DNA from: CAZCGA01 sp964498075
GTDB taxonomy: Bacteria; Desulfobacterota; Binatia; HRBIN30
Length of the DNA: 53,237 nt
Direction: 5' to 3'
Assembly (NCBI GenBank): GCA_964498075.1
Contig: CAZCGA010000033.1
Span: 1 to 53,237 of the forward strand
The notes under the pieces: generated by a model
The model's input: only the letters and a program-made list of their open reading frames with translations
What the model was told of the DNA's origin: nothing
Database searches by the model: none
Shown here: positions 7,604-16,832 of the stretch, one piece after another
How positions within the stretch are numbered: position 1 is the first letter of the stretch
Layout: each line of letters opens with the position of its first letter
Translations under genes and position numbers: made by a program

Positions 7604-8368
7604 GTGATTCGCCGACGACATGACCCAGTGATTCAGGTCGGCCGTGCGATTGCCGCCGAGGATGCCATCGGGATGGGCAATGCGCGCCGGCAGGATTCCT
7701 AGCTGGCGGCGCACCGCATCGAGCGGTTCCCGCAGCAGCCGTGCGTACGGCGCCACCGACAGCAAGCCCGCACACCGCCCGCGCTGCCAGGCCTGGTAGA
7801 GATAGCGCGGCCACGACAGGCGGATGTCGCGCGGACCGATCACCGCCGCCGCCACCACGATGAGTGCGATTCCCAGGCTGGGTACTTGGCCGAGCGTGAA
7901 GGCGAGGTTGGCCGCCTCTCCCGCTTCGTCCATTCCGTAGCCGGTGAGCACGTGGAAAAGGTCGTGCGTATCGCGCATGCGGTCGCCGAAGAAGCGCCGG
8001 TCGGGATCCAGCGACTCCACGTTGTCGCGTACGACCATCGCTTCGGCTGCGACGAGCCCATCGGCGGTAAGGCGGCCGGCCTCCATGAAATCCACGTAAG
8101 CGCGGCCGAACGATCCGGCGGGCAACGCCCGCAGCGCCGCGCGATCGGAGAGCGTCGCCAGTAGCGACGGGCGCTCCGCCAGCAGTTGGCGTCCGTTCGG
8201 GTGCCGGCAAAACCGCTCGAAGCTGCGCTCGAAGCTGTTCCCCGCGAGGGCGTCGGTGATTTCGAAGGCCTGGTCGGTCCGCTGCGAGTCTGCGATCAAC
8301 GTCCGCAGCGCCTTCCACGCCCGGCGCCATTCCATCTTCCTCCGTAGACTGGTCGTCATGCCGTTCAT
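7601..8368 (-). CDS. Coq4-family protein
   Basis: A 255-residue protein with the Coq4 hallmark HDxxH in RDTHDLFHVLTGYG and the broader layout of the family: an N-terminal helix bundle with a FERSFERFCRHPNGRQLL segment, a central FFGDRMRDTHDLFHV metal-site helix, and a hydrophobic helix around VPSLGIALIVVAAAVIG. Coq4 proteins take part in ubiquinone biosynthesis, and recent work on the family links them to C1 oxidative decarboxylation of the ring. No other quinone genes lie nearby. Its ATG overlaps the stop of the upstream small membrane protein as TAATG (8366-8370), so the pair is coupled. The N-terminal extension is basic and variable. Confidence 0.75.
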   Translation of the reverse strand: MNGMTTSLRRKMEWRRAWKALRTLIADSQRTDQAFEITDALAGNSFERSFERFCRHPNGRQLLAERPSLLATLSDRAALRALPAGSFGRAYVDFMEAGRLTADGLVAAEAMVVRDNVESLDPDRRFFGDRMRDTHDLFHVLTGYGMDEAGEAANLAFTLGQVPSLGIALIVVAAAVIGPRDIRLSWPRYLYQAWQRGRCAGLLSVAPYARLLREPLDAVRRQLGILPARIAHPDGILGGNRTADLNHWVMSSANH

Positions 8369-8640
8369 TACGCTCGCTCCGACAACGAAGGCTCAGGCAG
8401 CCAGTGGCGGAGTGTCCGCCGCTTCGATCCAGCCACACCTTGCGGAACGCCACGCAGGCGCTGCGGGCGCACGGTGTGTCCCGAGGAAGTTCTGAACGAG
8501 AGAGCTGCCGCACGCAGTACCCGAAGCGCGAGCCAGTCCAGGACGAGTAGCGTCGCCAGGATCGCCAGCGGCGCCCAAGAGAGCGTCAGTTCGAGGGGGA
8601 ACGGAATCGGGGCCGGAATCGCCAACGCAACGGGTGTCAT
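8368..8640 (-). CDS. Small single-span membrane protein
   Basis: A 90-residue protein starting MTPVALAIPAPIPFPLEL followed by a hydrophobic helix (WAPLAILATLLVLDWLALRVL) and a basic, arginine-rich tail. The start is fixed by a perfect AGGAGG ribosome site about eight bases upstream of the ATG (the complement reads acctcct near 8650). The stop overlaps the coq4-like start as TAATG, so it is very likely translated and coupled to Coq4. I do not recognise a family. A membrane anchor or partner for the Coq4-like protein is possible but is inferred from linkage only. Confidence 0.6.
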   Translation of the reverse strand: MTPVALAIPAPIPFPLELTLSWAPLAILATLLVLDWLALRVLRAAALSFRTSSGHTVRPQRLRGVPQGVAGSKRRTLRHWLPEPSLSERA

Positions 8641-8943
8641 CGTTCGTACCTCCTGGTGTTCCGTCACGCACGCATTGTGCCAAGCGACACGGCGCGCCGC
8701 ACGAAACGGCGGAGGCCTTCTTCTCCATCGCCCTGCGTACCGTGGGCTGCACTCGCTGCATAGCGCGCAGAGCAGGCGAGACGGGAGCGCCGTCCTCGCG
8801 CTCAGCCAGCGATGCCGGGCGCCGAGATCTGCAGAATCGAAGACTCGATGGCATCGCGCTTGCGGAGGGCGGGCGGGTGATGCGATGCTCTCGCCGACCG
8901 CGCAGCTTTGGGGACGACGGATCGTGACCGCCAGGGATCCGAG
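8641..8943. other. Divergent intergenic region
   Basis: About 300 bases separate the minus-strand small membrane protein and the plus-strand histidine kinase. It holds the AGGAGG ribosome site of the former at its left edge. I see no coding potential that resembles a protein family and no convincing promoter pair or repeat. Confidence 0.4.
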
Positions 8944-11031
8944 ATGAGCCAAATCAGCAGCGCTCAGCTCCTCGCTGCAGCCATATACTTCGCTCCGGCG
9001 TTCATCTGGACCGTGGTGGCCCAGAACGGCTGGCGCTTTCTCCGCACCCGCCGCCCGCGCGGCGAGTTCTTTCGGCTGCTCCCCATCTTGGGTGGTCTCG
9101 CCGCGTTGATCTATTGGGTGATCACGGTCAGGTACCTGCTTCCTCCGTCGCTGCACGACGCCACCGTCCGGTGGCTGGATCTCCTCAATGACTCTCTCCT
9201 GTTCATTGCATTGGGAGTCGGGCGTCACACGGCGCGGTTCTTCCCCACGCCCGAGGAGCCGAGCCCCGGGCGGGCGTGGTTGACCCTCAACTATGGGTCG
9301 AGCGTATTGATGGTGGCCCTTTGCATCTTGTTCCACTCGCACCAGACGCCGCTGCTGTTCGAGACGCAGATGCCCTATCGGATCATCCGGATGCTGTATC
9401 AATTCGTGATGATCGGGCTGATGTTGGAGGTGCTCGTGCGCACCGCCCGGCCCGGGGCTTGGCGGCCCGGCGGCGCGCTGTTCGCGCGGCGCGCGGATGT
9501 GGTGATGGTGGCGAGCGGGCTGCTCGGCATCGGGGTCACCTTCGGCTTCATCGGCACCACCGGTCTGGTGCCGCAGCGCTGGGCCTTCCTCCTCGACCTC
9601 GTCGTCAGCCTCGCGTTGGTGGCGCCGCTGGCCATCCGCATCCTCGGCGAGGTGGTGCGCAAGTTCGTGATCGCCGTCGTGATGTTTGCTGCGACCGCCG
9701 GGGTGTACTTCGGCATGCGTGCGCTCCGTGCCGCGGCTGGAACGACCGAGTTGGATTCGCTGCTCGGTCTCTTCACGGTCGTTGCCCTCGTCCTGGTGCT
9801 GGTCCCCGGCCAGCTATGGCTGCGCGCCGCGATCGACCACGTGTTGTTCCGCCGTAGCCGGCGCCGCCGTGAAGAGCTCCAAGCGTTTCTGCACAACGTG
9901 TCGCCCGAGCCGGGTGCGTTGGAGTGTTGCCGGCGTGTGCTCCCCGAGGTCGTCCGAGTCATGCAGTTGCGCGGCGCGGCCATCCTCTTGCCCGACGATC
10001 AGTCGGTGGCTCACGGCGGCATTACGGTTGCGTCGGTGGAGGAGACCTGGCGCCGCGCCGGGTGCGCGGATGCCTTTCCCGCACGGGCACTGGTCGGGTA
10101 CGAGTTGCGCGCGCTTCCGGAGCCGCTGAAGGAAGCGTTGAGCGATACGGACATTGTCGCCATGCTGCCGATCATCAGCCCCCGCCAGCGTTGGGGCCTC
10201 CTGCTGATCAGCACGGGGCTGCTGGGCGCCAGCTTCAGCGACGAAGACATGCAGACGCTCGACGCGTTCTGCGATCAGCTGGCGCGCGTGCTCGACGCGG
10301 CGGAGCTGCTGAACCGTGCGGTTGCGGTGCAGCGCTCATTGGCGCACACCGAGAAGCTGGCGGCGATCGGCGAGCTGGCGGCACGCATCGCCCACGAGAT
10401 CCGCAACCCGGTCACCGCGGCACGCAGCCTGGCCCAGCAACTGTCGCGTGAGCCCGCGTCGCCGTTGAACACGGAGCATGCCGGCCTGATCCTGGCGGAG
10501 CTGGAACGCGTCGAGCGCCAGGTCGCCGCCCTGCTGCGCTTCGCGCGCCGCGAGCAGTTCCACTTCCAGCCCCTCGACCTGAGTGAGCTGGTGCGCACGA
10601 CGGTCGCGGAGTTTCACGCGCGGCTCGACGCCGCGGGTGTCGCGGTCGAGGAGGATGTCAGCAGCGGCATCATCGCGCGTGTGGATCGCGAGAAGGTGCG
10701 CCAGGTGCTGGTCAACCTGCTGGAGAACGCGATGGATGCGCTGACCGAAGTGAACGGAGCGCGCCGTCTGGCCGTCGCGGTGGGCGCCGCGAACGGCACG
10801 GCGACGCTGCAAGTGAGCGACAGCGGCCCCGGGGTCCCCGCCGACGCCCTGCCGCAGCTGTTCGAACCCTTCTTTTCCCTCAAGGCCAAGGGCACCGGCC
10901 TCGGGCTGGCGATCGCCAAGCGCACCGTCGACGCCCACGGTGGGCACATCGAGGCAGTGAGCCCAGCCGGACTGGGGATGACGTTCCGCATCGACTTGCC
11001 ACTGGCCGGCGGCGGGGGCGGCAACGGATGA
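8944..11031 (+). CDS. Membrane sensor histidine kinase 1 (7-8 TM, GAF, HisKA, HATPase)
   Basis: A 695-residue sensor kinase. The first 300 or so residues contain about seven or eight membrane helices (for example LLAAAIYFAPAFIWTVV and SLLGLFTVVALVLVLVPG). A GAF-like domain follows (around residues 320-450, ending RWGLLLISTGLLG). The H-box is ARIAHEIRNPVTAARSL with phospho-acceptor His484, then the N-box VNLLENAMDAL and the G-boxes DSGPGVP and GTGLGLAIAKR. The start at 8944 (MSQISSAQ) is chosen because the hydrophobic domain begins there. The stop overlaps the next kinase as ATGA. The ending is glycine-rich. The ligand is unknown. The layout resembles PrsK-type kinases of exopolysaccharide loci, but no exosortase gene is present here. 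Confidence 0.9.
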   Translation: MSQISSAQLLAAAIYFAPAFIWTVVAQNGWRFLRTRRPRGEFFRLLPILGGLAALIYWVITVRYLLPPSLHDATVRWLDLLNDSLLFIALGVGRHTARFFPTPEEPSPGRAWLTLNYGSSVLMVALCILFHSHQTPLLFETQMPYRIIRMLYQFVMIGLMLEVLVRTARPGAWRPGGALFARRADVVMVASGLLGIGVTFGFIGTTGLVPQRWAFLLDLVVSLALVAPLAIRILGEVVRKFVIAVVMFAATAGVYFGMRALRAAAGTTELDSLLGLFTVVALVLVLVPGQLWLRAAIDHVLFRRSRRRREELQAFLHNVSPEPGALECCRRVLPEVVRVMQLRGAAILLPDDQSVAHGGITVASVEETWRRAGCADAFPARALVGYELRALPEPLKEALSDTDIVAMLPIISPRQRWGLLLISTGLLGASFSDEDMQTLDAFCDQLARVLDAAELLNRAVAVQRSLAHTEKLAAIGELAARIAHEIRNPVTAARSLAQQLSREPASPLNTEHAGLILAELERVERQVAALLRFARREQFHFQPLDLSELVRTTVAEFHARLDAAGVAVEEDVSSGIIARVDREKVRQVLVNLLENAMDALTEVNGARRLAVAVGAANGTATLQVSDSGPGVPADALPQLFEPFFSLKAKGTGLGLAIAKRTVDAHGGHIEAVSPAGLGMTFRIDLPLAGGGGGNG

Positions 11032-13181
11032 GCCTCGGCGGCATCGCAGAGCAGGTCTTGGCGGGCGGCGCGTCGTGTCAGGCGCCGGGCGCGTTCTTTC
11101 TGGCGCTCATCCTGTTCAGCGGGGCGTTCGTCAGCCACTGCTTCGTCTGCCTGCTGCTCTGGCAAAAGCCCGAGCGCACCCGCATGGACAACAGGCTGTT
11201 GCTGCTCGTCGCCGGCATGGCGGTGTTCTACGCCAACAACCTGGTGGCGGCGTTCGTCTGCCAGCAGATCGAGGAGCCGCTGACGCGCGTGGCCATGGTG
11301 CTCTGCCTCATCCAGCTCGCGACCATCTGCACCTTGCTGCCCCTGATGCGCCATCTGGCCTACGAGAAGGTGCTGCCGGCGGTGGCCGCCGACCGGCGCT
11401 GGCAACTGCGCAACTATCTGCCCGGCGTCGCGTACTTCCTCGCTGTGCTGCCCGTGTTCTGGCTGCAACCGGAGCCGTGGCCCCGCAGTGCGGGATATGC
11501 CTTCACCGCGTTCAACATCCCGGGGATTCTCTACTTCATCCCGGGATGTCTCCACCCGTATCGGGTGTTCCGGCAGCAGCCACAGCTCTTCCCCGAACGG
11601 GGCTGGCGTCAGCTGGTCTGGACGTCCTGGATAATTCTGCTCTCCCTCATGATGATGACCCTGCTCGCGCCTTTCGTTCGCAATCTCGAGATCAGGGTGG
11701 CGGTGAGCCTGGTGCTGAAGCTGATCATGGCCGCCCCGAGCCTGGTCATGATCCACGGCATGCTGCGCTATGGGTTCCTCGACATCGTGCTGAAGCGCAG
11801 CCTGCTCTACGCGATCGTCGGCATCGAGCTGCTGGGGCTCTATGTGGCGCTCGCCTTCCTCGCCCGGCAGACCCCGCTCGGCGATCTGGCGGTAGCCGTG
11901 CCGGCGTTGCGCGTCGTGGGAACACTCGGACTCGCCGCCATTCTCGCCGCGGCGTTCAGGCCCTTGCGAGAGCAGTGCGAGCGGGTGCTCGATCGCACCT
12001 TGTTCCGCCGCTCGACCAGCTTCCGGCACAGTCTGCTCGATCTGGCGCAGCAGCTGCCGCGCACCGCGGATGTCGGCGTGCTGGCGGCGGCGGTGGCCGA
12101 CGGCCTGGCGCATCGGCTGCCGGTCTCGGGTGCGAGCGCCGGCGTCACGGTCCAGGGGCAGTGGTTTGCTGTGGGAACCGGCGCCGTGCCCGCCCCCACA
12201 CAGGCTGACGCTGCCGCACTCCGCGCGCGACTGGCAGGACGCGGCCCGGCGGACGTCACCGAGCTGCCCGACCCCGACCTGTGTCGCCGGCTGCGTGCGC
12301 AAGGTGTCGACCTGGTCGTGCCAGTGGCGGCAGCCGAAGACGACGGCGGGGTGCTCTTCCTCGGCCGCAAGCCCTCCGGCGCCGTCTTCCTCGGCGAGGA
12401 GCGGGCCTTCCTCGAAGCCTTCGCGGCGCAGGTGGCGGCCAGCTTGGCGCACAGCCGTTTGCTCGCCGACCACCTGGCCATGGGCCGGGAGCTGGCACGC
12501 GCCGAGCAACTCGCTGTCGTCGGGAACTTGGCTGCGCGCCTGGCGCACGAGATCCGCAACCCGATCACGGCCGTCAAGAGCCTCTCGCAGTTGATCGAGC
12601 GCAATCCCACCGCTCCGGAGAATGCCCAGCACCTGCGCCTGGTGGCCGAGGAGCTCGATCGTGTGGAGCGACGCGTGGCCGGCCTGCTACGCCTGACACG
12701 GCGCGAGGAATATCGTCTGGAGCGTGTCGATGTCGCAGAGCTGCTGCGCGACGTGCTCGATCAGTTCCAGGGGCGCTTGCAAGACAGCGGCGCACAGCTC
12801 GCTGCCGCGGCGCTGCCGAGCCTCGCCGTGCGCGCCGACGCCGAGAAGCTGCGCCAGGTGCTGAGCAATCTCATTCAGAACGCGATTGAAGCGATGCACG
12901 GCGTTGCCGAGAAGCGCTTGGAGGTGGCGCTGTTCACGAGCGGCAACGGGAGCGCGACCGTCCGCATCGCCGACCGCGGGCCCGGAATCCCGGCCGGCCA
13001 GGAAGCACAGATCTTCGAGGCCTTCTACACCACCAAAGAGAACGGCACGGGGCTCGGCCTCGCCATCGCCAAGCGCATCGTCGACGCCCACCATGGCCGG
13101 CTGTCGGTGTCGCCGAACCCGAACGGTGGCACGATCTTCGAGGTCCAGCTGCCCGTGTTTCGCGGAACTGAACAGTGCTAG
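11028..13181 (+). CDS. Membrane sensor histidine kinase 2 (multi-TM, GAF-like, HisKA, HATPase)
   Basis: A 717-residue paralogue of the preceding kinase, translationally coupled to it by an ATGA overlap. The N-terminal third holds about eight membrane helices (such as LALILFSGAFVSHCFVCLLL and YAIVGIELLGLYVALAFL). A divergent GAF-like region follows at roughly 340-480, then the H-box LAARLAHEIRNPITAVKSL with His507, the N-box SNLIQNAIEAM, and the G-boxes DRGPGIP and GTGLGLAIAKRI. Both kinases keep all ATP-binding motifs, so both should be active. They are followed 13 bases later by one sigma-54 response regulator, which they probably share. Different sensory halves suggest two input signals for one output. 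Confidence 0.9.
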   Translation: MSLGGIAEQVLAGGASCQAPGAFFLALILFSGAFVSHCFVCLLLWQKPERTRMDNRLLLLVAGMAVFYANNLVAAFVCQQIEEPLTRVAMVLCLIQLATICTLLPLMRHLAYEKVLPAVAADRRWQLRNYLPGVAYFLAVLPVFWLQPEPWPRSAGYAFTAFNIPGILYFIPGCLHPYRVFRQQPQLFPERGWRQLVWTSWIILLSLMMMTLLAPFVRNLEIRVAVSLVLKLIMAAPSLVMIHGMLRYGFLDIVLKRSLLYAIVGIELLGLYVALAFLARQTPLGDLAVAVPALRVVGTLGLAAILAAAFRPLREQCERVLDRTLFRRSTSFRHSLLDLAQQLPRTADVGVLAAAVADGLAHRLPVSGASAGVTVQGQWFAVGTGAVPAPTQADAAALRARLAGRGPADVTELPDPDLCRRLRAQGVDLVVPVAAAEDDGGVLFLGRKPSGAVFLGEERAFLEAFAAQVAASLAHSRLLADHLAMGRELARAEQLAVVGNLAARLAHEIRNPITAVKSLSQLIERNPTAPENAQHLRLVAEELDRVERRVAGLLRLTRREEYRLERVDVAELLRDVLDQFQGRLQDSGAQLAAAALPSLAVRADAEKLRQVLSNLIQNAIEAMHGVAEKRLEVALFTSGNGSATVRIADRGPGIPAGQEAQIFEAFYTTKENGTGLGLAIAKRIVDAHHGRLSVSPNPNGGTIFEVQLPVFRGTEQC

Positions 13182-13194
13182 GTACAGGGCGCGG

Positions 13195-14589
13195 ATGACT
13201 CCGACGATCCTGGTTGTCGACGACGAGCGGACGATCTGTATCGCCATTCAGCGACTGCTGAGCGGACGCGGCTACCAGGTGGACACCGCACTCTCGGGCG
13301 AAGAGGCGATGAGTAAGCTCGGCCCGGCGGCGTACCACCTGCTGATCACCGACCTCAACCTGAAGAAGGTCAGCGGCATGGACCTGCTGCGCTGGGTGAA
13401 GCAGCACGCGCCCGACACCGCGGTGATCATGATCACGGCGTACGGATCGGAGAAGATCGCCGTCGAAGCGATGAAGCTGGGTGCGGCCGACTATCTTCCG
13501 AAACCGTTCGACAACGACGAGCTGGAGCTGCTCGTGCAGCGCGTGCTGGAAGGTCTGGCGCTGCGGCGCGACCTGCGCTTGCTGCAGGAGAAGGTCGCCG
13601 ACACCTACCGCTTCGAGAAGATCATCGGCAAGAGCGCGGCGATGCAACGCGTGTTCGACGTCATTCGCAAGGTCGCCGACACCGACCTGACTGTGCTGAT
13701 CCGCGGCGCGAGCGGCACCGGCAAGGAGCTGGTCGCCAACGCCATCCACTACAACAGCCCGCGGCGCACCAAACCGTTGGTCAAAGTCAACTGCGCAGCC
13801 TTCTCGCGTGAGCTGGTCGAGAGCGAGCTGTTCGGCCACGAGAAGGGAGCGTTCACCGGCGCCATCACCGCCCGCGAAGGCAAGTTCGAGATCGCCGACG
13901 GCGGGACGCTGCTCCTCGACGAGATCGGCGATATGAGCGTCGAGACGCAAGCCAAGATCCTGCGCGTGCTGCAGGAGCACGAGCTCGAACGCGTCGGCGG
14001 CAATCGCACCATCAAGGTCGATGTCCGTATCCTGGCAGCGACCAATCAGGACCTGGAAGCGAAGCGGACGGACGGCAGCTTCCGCGAAGACCTCTACTAC
14101 CGGCTGAACGTCGTCTCGATCGTTCTGCCCGCACTGCGCCAGCGTCCCGAGGATATGCCGCTGCTCATCGATCACCTCCTCTCGACGGTGGCGGGGCGCT
14201 TGAAGCGCGAGCCGAAGCCACTGGCGCCGGAGGCCTACCGCGCGCTGCTGACGCATGAGTGGAAGGGGAACGTCCGCGAGCTCGAGCACGCCATCGAGCA
14301 AGCCGTCGCATTGGCGTCGGGACCGCAGATCCAACTCAGCGACTTTCCCACGCTGGCGGCAGCGCCGGTTACGGCGGACGATCAGACCGCCGCGATGAGC
14401 TTCAAAGACGCCAAGCAGCGTGTCATAGAAGCCTTCGAGCGCCAGTTCATTCTGCAGGCGCTCGCGCGCCATCACGGCAACATCTCGAAGGCGGCGGAGG
14501 AGATGGGGATGTATCGCCAACACCTGCAGATCAAGCTCGCGGAGTACGCCATCGACTCCGCGGCCTACCGCACGCGCAGCGAGACATAG
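13195..14589 (+). CDS. Sigma-54-dependent (NtrC-family) response regulator
   Basis: A 464-residue NtrC-type activator. The receiver domain starts TPTILVVDDERT with acidic pair D9/D10 and phospho-acceptor Asp53 in LLITDLNLKK; Lys in ADYLPKPFD completes the site. The AAA+ domain has Walker A GASGTGKE, the sigma-54 contact motif GAFTGA, Walker B GGTLLLDEIGD and the arginine region FREDLYYRLN. A C-terminal Fis-like HTH follows (GNISKAAEEMGMYRQHLQ). The start at 13195 is preferred because the receiver fold begins at once. It is the output of the two kinases upstream. Genes behind it encode glycan synthesis, so it likely activates sigma-54 promoters of envelope polysaccharide genes; I found no clear -24/-12 site by eye. 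Confidence 0.93.
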   Translation: MTPTILVVDDERTICIAIQRLLSGRGYQVDTALSGEEAMSKLGPAAYHLLITDLNLKKVSGMDLLRWVKQHAPDTAVIMITAYGSEKIAVEAMKLGAADYLPKPFDNDELELLVQRVLEGLALRRDLRLLQEKVADTYRFEKIIGKSAAMQRVFDVIRKVADTDLTVLIRGASGTGKELVANAIHYNSPRRTKPLVKVNCAAFSRELVESELFGHEKGAFTGAITAREGKFEIADGGTLLLDEIGDMSVETQAKILRVLQEHELERVGGNRTIKVDVRILAATNQDLEAKRTDGSFREDLYYRLNVVSIVLPALRQRPEDMPLLIDHLLSTVAGRLKREPKPLAPEAYRALLTHEWKGNVRELEHAIEQAVALASGPQIQLSDFPTLAAAPVTADDQTAAMSFKDAKQRVIEAFERQFILQALARHHGNISKAAEEMGMYRQHLQIKLAEYAIDSAAYRTRSET

Positions 14590-14638
14590 TCGATCAGCGA
14601 CCGCCGCGCGCCCCCCGTTCACCTCGGTTTCTCTCCCG

Positions 14639-15568
14639 ATGCACATCGCCCACTTGAGCGCCTGGCGCATCCCTGTCGAGCGCTACGGCGGCAGCCAGCG
14701 GGTCGTCTACTGGCAAGCGAAGGCACAGGCCCAACTCGGTCACCGTGTCAGCCTGCTCGCGCCGCCGGGCTCATACTGCCCCGGCGTCGACGTCATCGCG
14801 GTCCCCTCCGGCGCCGCCTATGCTGACTTTATTCCATCGGACGCGCAGGTGGCGCACCTCCACGGTGTCGGCTCGGCCGGCGTGCGCCTGCCGCATCTGA
14901 TCACGACGCAGGGCAACTCTCCGGCGGAGATGGCGTACCTGCCGAACAAGGTCTACGTGAGCCGCGACCACGCGCAGCGCGCCGGCTCGAAGGCGTTCGT
15001 CTACAACGGCGTCGATCCGGACGAGTACGTCTACCGCGAGCGCAAGGAGGACTACGTCCTGTTCCTGTCCAAGGCGAGTCGGCCGGTGAAAGGGGTTGAC
15101 GTCGCCTTGCGGCTGGCGCGGCGCATGGGCTTCCGCCTGCTCGTCGCCGGGGGCACGCGTTTCGGGTTGCGCAAGGGCGGCGGCCTGTGGGACAGCCTCC
15201 GGGCCGACGTCCACTTTTGCGGTGAGGTCGGCGGCCGGCGCAAAGCCGAGCTACTCGCCGGTGCGCGGGCGCTGCTGTTTCCGATTCGCTGGGAGGAGCC
15301 CTTCGGCATCGTCGTCGCCGAAGCATTGATCAGCGGAACGCCGGTCGTTACCACACCGCGCGGTGCGATGCCGGAGCTGATCACGCCCGAGGTCGGCTTC
15401 CTCTGTCGCGACGAGCGCGAGATGGAGGATGCGCTGCGCCGCGTCGACGGCATCTCCCCGGAAGCCTGCCGCCACCGTGCCTTGGAGCAGTTCACCAGCA
15501 CGGTCTGCACGCGGAAGTACCTGCGCTACTACGAGCTGCTGCTGGCGGGGCGGCCGCTGGAGCTGTAG
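14639..15568 (+). CDS. Glycosyltransferase family 4 protein
   Basis: A 309-residue GT-B glycosyltransferase, short for the family. It begins MHIAHLSAWRIPVERYGGSQR, the glycine-rich N-terminal loop of GT4 enzymes. It has the donor-binding C-terminal domain with DYVLFLSKASRPVKG, then WEEPFGIVVAEALISGTPVV, where the EPFGxxxxEA motif contains the conserved E-x7-E pair that binds the nucleotide-sugar. No membrane segments are visible. It starts 49 bases after the response regulator and converges with the next glycosyltransferase with only one base between their ends. The sugar and acceptor cannot be told from sequence. Confidence 0.87.
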   Translation: MHIAHLSAWRIPVERYGGSQRVVYWQAKAQAQLGHRVSLLAPPGSYCPGVDVIAVPSGAAYADFIPSDAQVAHLHGVGSAGVRLPHLITTQGNSPAEMAYLPNKVYVSRDHAQRAGSKAFVYNGVDPDEYVYRERKEDYVLFLSKASRPVKGVDVALRLARRMGFRLLVAGGTRFGLRKGGGLWDSLRADVHFCGEVGGRRKAELLAGARALLFPIRWEEPFGIVVAEALISGTPVVTTPRGAMPELITPEVGFLCRDEREMEDALRRVDGISPEACRHRALEQFTSTVCTRKYLRYYELLLAGRPLEL

Positions 15569-15569
15569 G

Positions 15570-16760
15570 TCACTCCGGTATCGTGGCCGCGAGATCCTGA
15601 TAGAGCTGAAGGTAGGCCACGCTTTCCCGCTGCCAGCTCAACTGCTCGGCGGCAATCGCCACCGCCGCACGGTATCGTGGCTGGTCTCGCAGGACCGTGG
15701 CGACCGCCGCCACCGCCGCGGCCGGATCGGCGGGATCGAACAGGACGCCGAGCCCGTACTGTTGCACCAGCGGGCGGAACTCTTCGCCGTCACTGATTGC
15801 GAGCGGCAAGCCGGCGGCGATGGCTTCGAAGAACTTGTTGGGCAGCGCGTAGCGCATGTTCAGGCTGACCGGGTGAAGGTAGATGACGGCCGCGTCGGCC
15901 GTGCGGATGAATGCCGAGACCTCCGGAGCGGGCAGCGCCGGCAAGACGTGGACACGATCGGCGACGCGGGTGTCCGCGGCGGCAGCCTCCACGGCTGCGG
16001 CGCCCTCTTGTTGGCCGACAAGTGCCAGATGCACGTCCGGCAACGCGCGTGCAATGCTGACCAGCTCGTCGAGCGCGCGCCCACGCTCGCTGTGCCCCGT
16101 GTGCACGAGCAAGGGGGTGGCCGCGTCGAGACCGAGGCGGCTGCGCAAATCGGCTCCCTGAACATCCCGAGGAACAGGATCGCGGCAGCTGCGAATGACG
16201 TGCGGCGGCGGCAGCCCGTAACGTTCGGCCACCAGGCGCGCTAGTCCGTTGCAGACGGTCAGCCGTACGTCGGCGCCGCGGACGGCGTCGGCTTCCTGCG
16301 CGATGGCCCGGCGCCGCACACGTGACGGTCGCGCGCCTTCCCACTCCGCCGAGTACAGGTCGCGGATGTCGTACACCACGCGTGCTCCTGATTGCGCCGC
16401 CACACGCTCGCTATAACGCGCCGTCAGCAAATCCGCCGCCTGGTAAACCTGCGCGCCGATGGCTGCCAGCTGTCGAACGCGACTGCGGTGCAGCCACCAG
16501 CGAAACTGCCGCCGCACCAGCTGCTGCATCGACACCGGCAGTGCCCGCGTCGGATCCGCGATGCGGCGCACCACACAAGTCTCGGGCAGGACGGTTGCCG
16601 GGTCGACGCCACCGGTCTGGGCGCGGTACCACTCCGGCGGCCGGCCACAATCTGCGATGGTAACGCGGAACCCGGCGCCGCAGAGCGCGCGCGCATGGTT
16701 GATGACCCGACCGTCGAACAGCCAGTGGCGGTTGGTCATGAGGCAGACGTGCGAGGCCAT
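15570..16760 (-). CDS. Glycosyltransferase (GT4-like), paralogue A
   Basis: A 396-residue GT-B glycosyltransferase beginning MASHVCLMTNRHWLFDGRV. It shares the layout HVCL-T...DGRV-N-A..L...G with the divergent gene at 16833, so the two appear to be paralogues. The central segment DVYQAADLLTARYSERV is the usual linker region (VYxA) and the C-terminal LPNKFFEAIAAGLPLAIS is the donor-site motif with the FEA glutamate. No signal peptide or transmembrane helix is evident. It is in the polysaccharide locus; specificity is unknown. Confidence 0.83.
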   Translation of the reverse strand: MASHVCLMTNRHWLFDGRVINHARALCGAGFRVTIADCGRPPEWYRAQTGGVDPATVLPETCVVRRIADPTRALPVSMQQLVRRQFRWWLHRSRVRQLAAIGAQVYQAADLLTARYSERVAAQSGARVVYDIRDLYSAEWEGARPSRVRRRAIAQEADAVRGADVRLTVCNGLARLVAERYGLPPPHVIRSCRDPVPRDVQGADLRSRLGLDAATPLLVHTGHSERGRALDELVSIARALPDVHLALVGQQEGAAAVEAAAADTRVADRVHVLPALPAPEVSAFIRTADAAVIYLHPVSLNMRYALPNKFFEAIAAGLPLAISDGEEFRPLVQQYGLGVLFDPADPAAAVAAVATVLRDQPRYRAAVAIAAEQLSWQRESVAYLQLYQDLAATIPE

Positions 16761-16832
16761 CAGCCGGCGACCTATAGCGCGCGTGCGCCGAGACTTCTAG
16801 AAATGTGATAATGCCAGCTCGGAGAGGCGTTG

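Noticed and set aside
10614..12632. A 672-codon minus-strand reading frame
   Set aside because: It lies opposite the two histidine kinase genes and has low-complexity composition without motifs.
12934..14670. A 578-codon minus-strand reading frame
   Set aside because: It is the shadow of the sigma-54 response regulator, whose motifs are unmistakable on the plus strand. Long antisense frames are expected at this GC content.
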